Origin: Dehalococcoidia bacterium
Lineage (GTDB): Bacteria > Chloroflexota > Dehalococcoidia > GIF9 > AB-539-J10
Length of the DNA stretch: 9,305 nucleotides
Direction of reading: 5' to 3'
Assembly: GCA_030669525.1 (NCBI GenBank)
Contig: DAOVDO010000028.1
Coordinates: 1-9,305, forward strand
Shown here piece by piece: positions 6,475 through 9,305 of the stretch; position 1 is the first letter of the stretch; the number at the start of each line of letters is the position of its first letter. Under the pieces are notes generated by a model. That model did no database searches and was not told the origin of the DNA. It saw only the letters and a program-made list of their open reading frames with translations. Position numbers and translations under genes: made by a program.

Positions 6475-8004
6475 ATGAACAAGGTAATTATCTTTGACAC
6501 AACCTTACGGGATGGGGAGCAGGCAGCAGGAGCAAATCTGAATGCTCAGGAAAAGCTGGAAATAGCTACACAATTGGATAAGCTTGGTGTTGATGTCATA
6601 GAGGCCGGTTTTCCTATTAGCTCACCTGGTGATTTTGAAGCTGTTCAGCTAATCAGCAAAGAAATTCAACGACCAGTAATTTGCGCACTATCCCACGCAA
6701 ATGCCGAAGCTGTGGACAGAGCTTGGGATGCAGTTAAGAAAGCAGAGCATCCCCGAATTCATGTTTTCCTATCCACATCAGATATTCACCTCATGTATCA
6801 ACTCAACAAAAATCGAGAGGAAATTCTGGAAACAGCCAAGGAAATGGTGGCTCGAGCTAAAAGCTATACTGGTGATGTTGAATTCTCCCCCATGGATGCT
6901 AGCCGCACTGAGCCCAGTTACCTTTACCGCTTGTTAGAAGCCGTGATTGATGCTGGGGCAACCACAGTGAATATACCTGATACCGTTGGCTATGCGGATC
7001 CTCAGGAATTTGGTAGCCTGATTCACAATATCTTAGATAATGTGCCCAATATCCATAACGCTGTAATTAGTGTTCACTGCCATAATGATTTGGGGCTAGC
7101 AGTAGCTAATAGCATAGAAGCAATACGAAACGGTGCACGGCAAGTCGAATGTACCATAAATGGCATTGGTGAGCGAGCTGGCAATGCCTCACTGGAAGAG
7201 ATTGTAATGACACTGAAGACTCGCCAGGATATTTTTAATCTCACCACCAGTATTGACACTACCCAGATTTATAAAACAAGCCGGCTGGTAAGTGAGCTGA
7301 CAGGCTTCCTCATCCAATCCAATAAAGCCATTGTTGGAGCAAATGCCTTTCGTCACCAATCAGGTATTCACCAAGATGGCTTAATAAAGAAAGCTATTAC
7401 CTATGAAATCATAGAGCCAAAGTCGGTTGGTATCCCGGCGAGCAGCCTGGTATTGAGCAAGCTAAGTGGCAAACATGCTTTCAAGGAGAGATTGGCGGAG
7501 CTTGGTTACGCTCTGAGCGAAGAGGCTCTGATTCGCACTTTCCATAGCTTTAAGGAAATAGCCGACAAGAAAAAAGAGGTTACCGACCGTGATATCGAAT
7601 CCCTGGTAGCTGAGGAATTCCGTACCAGCATTGAAGTGTACCATCTTGACCATGTTGAAGTTGTTTGTGGTAACCACAGCCTTCCCACAGCTACAGTGAG
7701 ACTCATTGACCCTGACGGGCAAAGCCTGGCTGATGCCGCCTTAGGTACAGGCCCTGTAGACGCTGTTTATAAAGCTATCAATCGAATAGTGGGTATACCT
7801 AATAAGCTTACAGAATTTACCATAAAATCGATCACCGAAGGAATTGATGCTATTGGAGAGGTATTAATTCGAATTGAGAGCGGGGGAGTAACCTATACAG
7901 GGCGTGGTGCCTCTACAGATATCCTCGTTGCCACCGCTAAGGCATATATAAATGCCCTGAATCGACTTCTAGCCAAGAAAGCATCCAAGGAGGTGAAGTC
8001 CTAA
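6475..8004 (+). CDS. leuA: 2-isopropylmalate synthase
   Basis: LeuA condenses 2-ketoisovalerate with acetyl-CoA, the first committed step to leucine. The 509 residues include the TIM-barrel catalytic domain: DTTLRDGEQ (8-16, metal-binding Asp8 and catalytic Arg12), [35 protein letters not shown] (metal-binding His201 and His203), [14 protein letters not shown] (Asn237 completing the metal site), and [10 protein letters not shown] in the linker. The C-terminal regulatory domain (about residues 385-500, ending [26 protein letters not shown]) is present, so leucine feedback inhibition is predicted. AAAGGAA at 6464-6470 precedes the ATG. It follows ilvC by 59 bases with no terminator. Citramalate synthases and homocitrate synthases share the fold, but the motifs and the position before leuC favour 2-isopropylmalate synthase. 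Some side activity on pyruvate cannot be ruled out from sequence alone. Confidence 0.94.
   Translation: MNKVIIFDTTLRDGEQAAGANLNAQEKLEIATQLDKLGVDVIEAGFPISSPGDFEAVQLISKEIQRPVICALSHANAEAVDRAWDAVKKAEHPRIHVFLSTSDIHLMYQLNKNREEILETAKEMVARAKSYTGDVEFSPMDASRTEPSYLYRLLEAVIDAGATTVNIPDTVGYADPQEFGSLIHNILDNVPNIHNAVISVHCHNDLGLAVANSIEAIRNGARQVECTINGIGERAGNASLEEIVMTLKTRQDIFNLTTSIDTTQIYKTSRLVSELTGFLIQSNKAIVGANAFRHQSGIHQDGLIKKAITYEIIEPKSVGIPASSLVLSKLSGKHAFKERLAELGYALSEEALIRTFHSFKEIADKKKEVTDRDIESLVAEEFRTSIEVYHLDHVEVVCGNHSLPTATVRLIDPDGQSLADAALGTGPVDAVYKAINRIVGIPNKLTEFTIKSITEGIDAIGEVLIRIESGGVTYTGRGASTDILVATAKAYINALNRLLAKKASKEVKS
7987..7996 (+). promoter_or_regulatory. Near-perfect ribosome-binding site that fixes a TTG start
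   Basis: AAGGAGGTGA is an essentially complete complement to the 3' end of 16S rRNA and lies inside the last codons of leuA. Eight bases follow before the TTG at 8005, which is ideal spacing. The next ATG, at 8023, would be 26 bases away and too far. This is the strongest ribosome-binding site in the window and supports the unusual start codon of the MgtC-like gene. Confidence 0.8.
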
Positions 8005-8409
8005 TTGAGCCCATGTCTGGAAATGATATTACGTTTACTCTTAGCCACTGCTCTGGGGGCAGGTATTGGTTATCAGCGGGAACGAGCCGGCAAGGCAGCG
8101 GGGTTGCGCACTCACATTCTAATTGCCAGTGGAGCAGCCCTGTTTACGATAGCTTCTATCTTTGGCTTTAGCGGTGCAGTTGATCCCTCACGAGTAGCTG
8201 CCGGTGTAGTTGCTGGCATTGGTTTTATCGGTGCTGGCGTAATATTTCGCGGCGCACGAACTGAAAGAGTAGCAGGACTAACCACTGCAGCAAGTATCTG
8301 GGCTACTGCTGCTGTCGGTTTAGCTGCTGGTGCAGGGCTTTACCTGATTTCAGTAATTGCCACAATTATCATCGTAGGCACCTTATTTATCCCCAAAGTA
8401 GGCGGTTAA
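8005..8409 (+). CDS. MgtC/SapB family membrane protein, short form
   Basis: This 134-residue inner-membrane protein has the MgtC/SapB signature: GAGIGYQRERAGKAAGLRTH (18-37), ASGAALFT (41-48), DPSRVAAGVVAGIGFIGAG (60-78), and GLTTAASIWATAAVGLAAGAG (91-111). I count about five hydrophobic segments, near 5-23, 38-55, 64-81, 91-109 and 112-130. The cytoplasmic ACT-like C-terminal domain of longer MgtC proteins is missing. Salmonella MgtC is linked to Mg2+-limited growth and inhibits the F1Fo ATP synthase, but most bacterial members, including this one, have no assigned role. The TTG start adjoins the leuA stop with no gap, so translation is probably coupled to leuA, and leuC follows 38 bases later. 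Location inside a leucine operon hints at a link with amino acid metabolism or transport, but that is inference. Confidence 0.9.
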   Translation: MSPCLEMILRLLLATALGAGIGYQRERAGKAAGLRTHILIASGAALFTIASIFGFSGAVDPSRVAAGVVAGIGFIGAGVIFRGARTERVAGLTTAASIWATAAVGLAAGAGLYLISVIATIIIVGTLFIPKVGG

Positions 8410-8447
8410 AATTAATTATATCACTGCAGTAGAGTGAGGTAATTTTA

Positions 8448-9305
8448 ATGAAAACATTAGCTGAGAAAATTTTAGCAACACATAGTAGCCAGCAGGAGGT
8501 AACCGCTGGTGAGTTTATAAATATCCAGGCTGATTTGGTTTTAGCCAATGATGTCACAGCACCTCTGGCAATAAAGGAGTTTCGACGGCTGGGAGTAGAT
8601 AAGATATTTAATCCAGAAAAGGTAGTTATGGTACCAGACCATTTTTGTCCTAATAAAGATATTAAATCTGCTGAGCAAGCAAAGCTGATTCGCGAGTTTT
8701 CCAAGGAACAGGGGCTAATCTATTTCGAAGTAGGTCGGATGGGGATAGAACATGTGCTTTTACCGGAACAGGGTCTTGTCTTGCCTGGGCAAGTCATCAT
8801 TGGCGCCGATTCTCATACCTGCACCTATGGTGCATTAGGAGCCTTCAGCACAGGTATGGGTTCCACCGATATTGCCGTAGCTATGGCTACAGGTGAAATA
8901 TGGATGAAAGTGCCGCAGACCATTAAGTTTATCTATCATGGGACACTACCTAAATGGGTCTGTGGTAAAGATCTCATTCTCTACACCATTGGCGATGTTT
9001 GCGTCTATGGAGCACTTTATTCGGTAATGGAGTTCACCGGTGAAGCGATTGACGAGTTGCCAATGGAAGGACGTTTCACCATGGCAAATATGGCCATCGA
9101 AGCTGGTGCAAAAGCAGGAATGTTTAATGTAGATAATAAAACAATAGAATATGTAAGGACACACAGCACTAAGTCCTACTCAGTGTACCAATCAGACGAA
9201 GATGCTGAGTATTCGAAAATCATTGAATACGACGTATCAAAAATCGAGCCTCAAGTAGCCTTTCCGTCTCTCCCTTCCAATACCAAACCTGTAAGTCAGG
9301 CACAT
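8448..9305 (+). CDS. leuC: 3-isopropylmalate dehydratase, large subunit, HacA-like (partial, 3' end outside window)
   Basis: LeuC with LeuD isomerises 2-isopropylmalate to 3-isopropylmalate through an aconitase-type [4Fe-4S] cluster. The window holds the first 286 codons and no stop; the family is about 420 residues. Seen are MKTLAEKILATHS, NDVTAPLAIKEF, PDHFCPNKDIKSAEQ, GRMGIEHVLLPEQGLVLPGQ, the active-site GADSHTCTYGALGAFSTGMGSTD (Asp121, Ser122, His123), and later MEFTGEAI and ANMAIEAGAKAG. The three cluster cysteines of the family should lie beyond the edge. The pattern is the HacA-like type (LeuC2), typical of anaerobes and archaea, not the E. coli type. Homoaconitase is the main alternative, but the leucine operon argues against it. 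Residues 182-189 read GDVCVYGA where relatives usually have G-x-x-G-V-D-G-A. ATG 8448 has GAGGT at 8436-8440. Confidence 0.93.
   Translation, partial: MKTLAEKILATHSSQQEVTAGEFINIQADLVLANDVTAPLAIKEFRRLGVDKIFNPEKVVMVPDHFCPNKDIKSAEQAKLIREFSKEQGLIYFEVGRMGIEHVLLPEQGLVLPGQVIIGADSHTCTYGALGAFSTGMGSTDIAVAMATGEIWMKVPQTIKFIYHGTLPKWVCGKDLILYTIGDVCVYGALYSVMEFTGEAIDELPMEGRFTMANMAIEAGAKAGMFNVDNKTIEYVRTHSTKSYSVYQSDEDAEYSKIIEYDVSKIEPQVAFPSLPSNTKPVSQAH

Overview
The window is a compact, one-directional block of metabolic genes on the + strand. Its core is a branched-chain amino acid biosynthesis operon in the order ilvD - ilvB - ilvN - ilvC - leuA - (mgtC-like) - leuC, with leuC running off the right edge. Two housekeeping-type genes lie just upstream: a TsaC/YrdC/Sua5-family threonylcarbamoyl-AMP synthase and an RpiB-type ribose-5-phosphate isomerase, which overlap each other. 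Gene order, the HacA-like LeuC, a dehydratase of the E. coli ([4Fe-4S]) type and a moderately AT-leaning composition all suggest an anaerobic bacterium. A Chloroflexi/Dehalococcoidia-like lineage is my best guess, but it rests on general resemblance, not on a marker gene or a search.

Layout. Bases 1-121 probably hold the C-terminal 39 codons of an unidentified upstream gene. Bases 122-388 have no convincing gene; they contain a possible extended -10 promoter (262-270) and a weak stem-loop (293-338). tsaC-like (389-1039) overlaps rpiB (1017-1457) by 23 bases. After 45 bases ilvD begins (1503-3170), then ilvB (3184-4878), ilvN (best start 4899, ends 5390), ilvC (5426-6415), a 59-base gap, leuA (6475-8004), an mgtC/SapB-like membrane protein gene that starts on the next base (8005-8409), and leuC (8448 to the edge). 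I see no intrinsic terminator between any of these genes, so one long transcript is plausible.

How the genes work together. IlvB/IlvN make acetolactate and acetohydroxybutyrate, IlvC isomerises and reduces them, and IlvD dehydrates the diols to the 2-keto acids of valine and isoleucine. LeuA diverts 2-ketoisovalerate to 2-isopropylmalate, and LeuC (with LeuD, expected downstream) isomerises it. LeuB, LeuD, the transaminase and the 2-ketobutyrate supply are not in the window. Both feedback points, the IlvN ACT domain and the LeuA C-terminal domain, look intact.

The content is mostly conventional. The points most worth a second look are the acidic residue in the cofactor loop of IlvC, which suggests NADH use; the MgtC-like membrane protein embedded between leuA and leuC behind the strongest ribosome-binding site in the window; and substitutions in a conserved LeuC segment. 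I found no mobile element, CRISPR array, tRNA or rRNA, and nothing I would call a new system with confidence.
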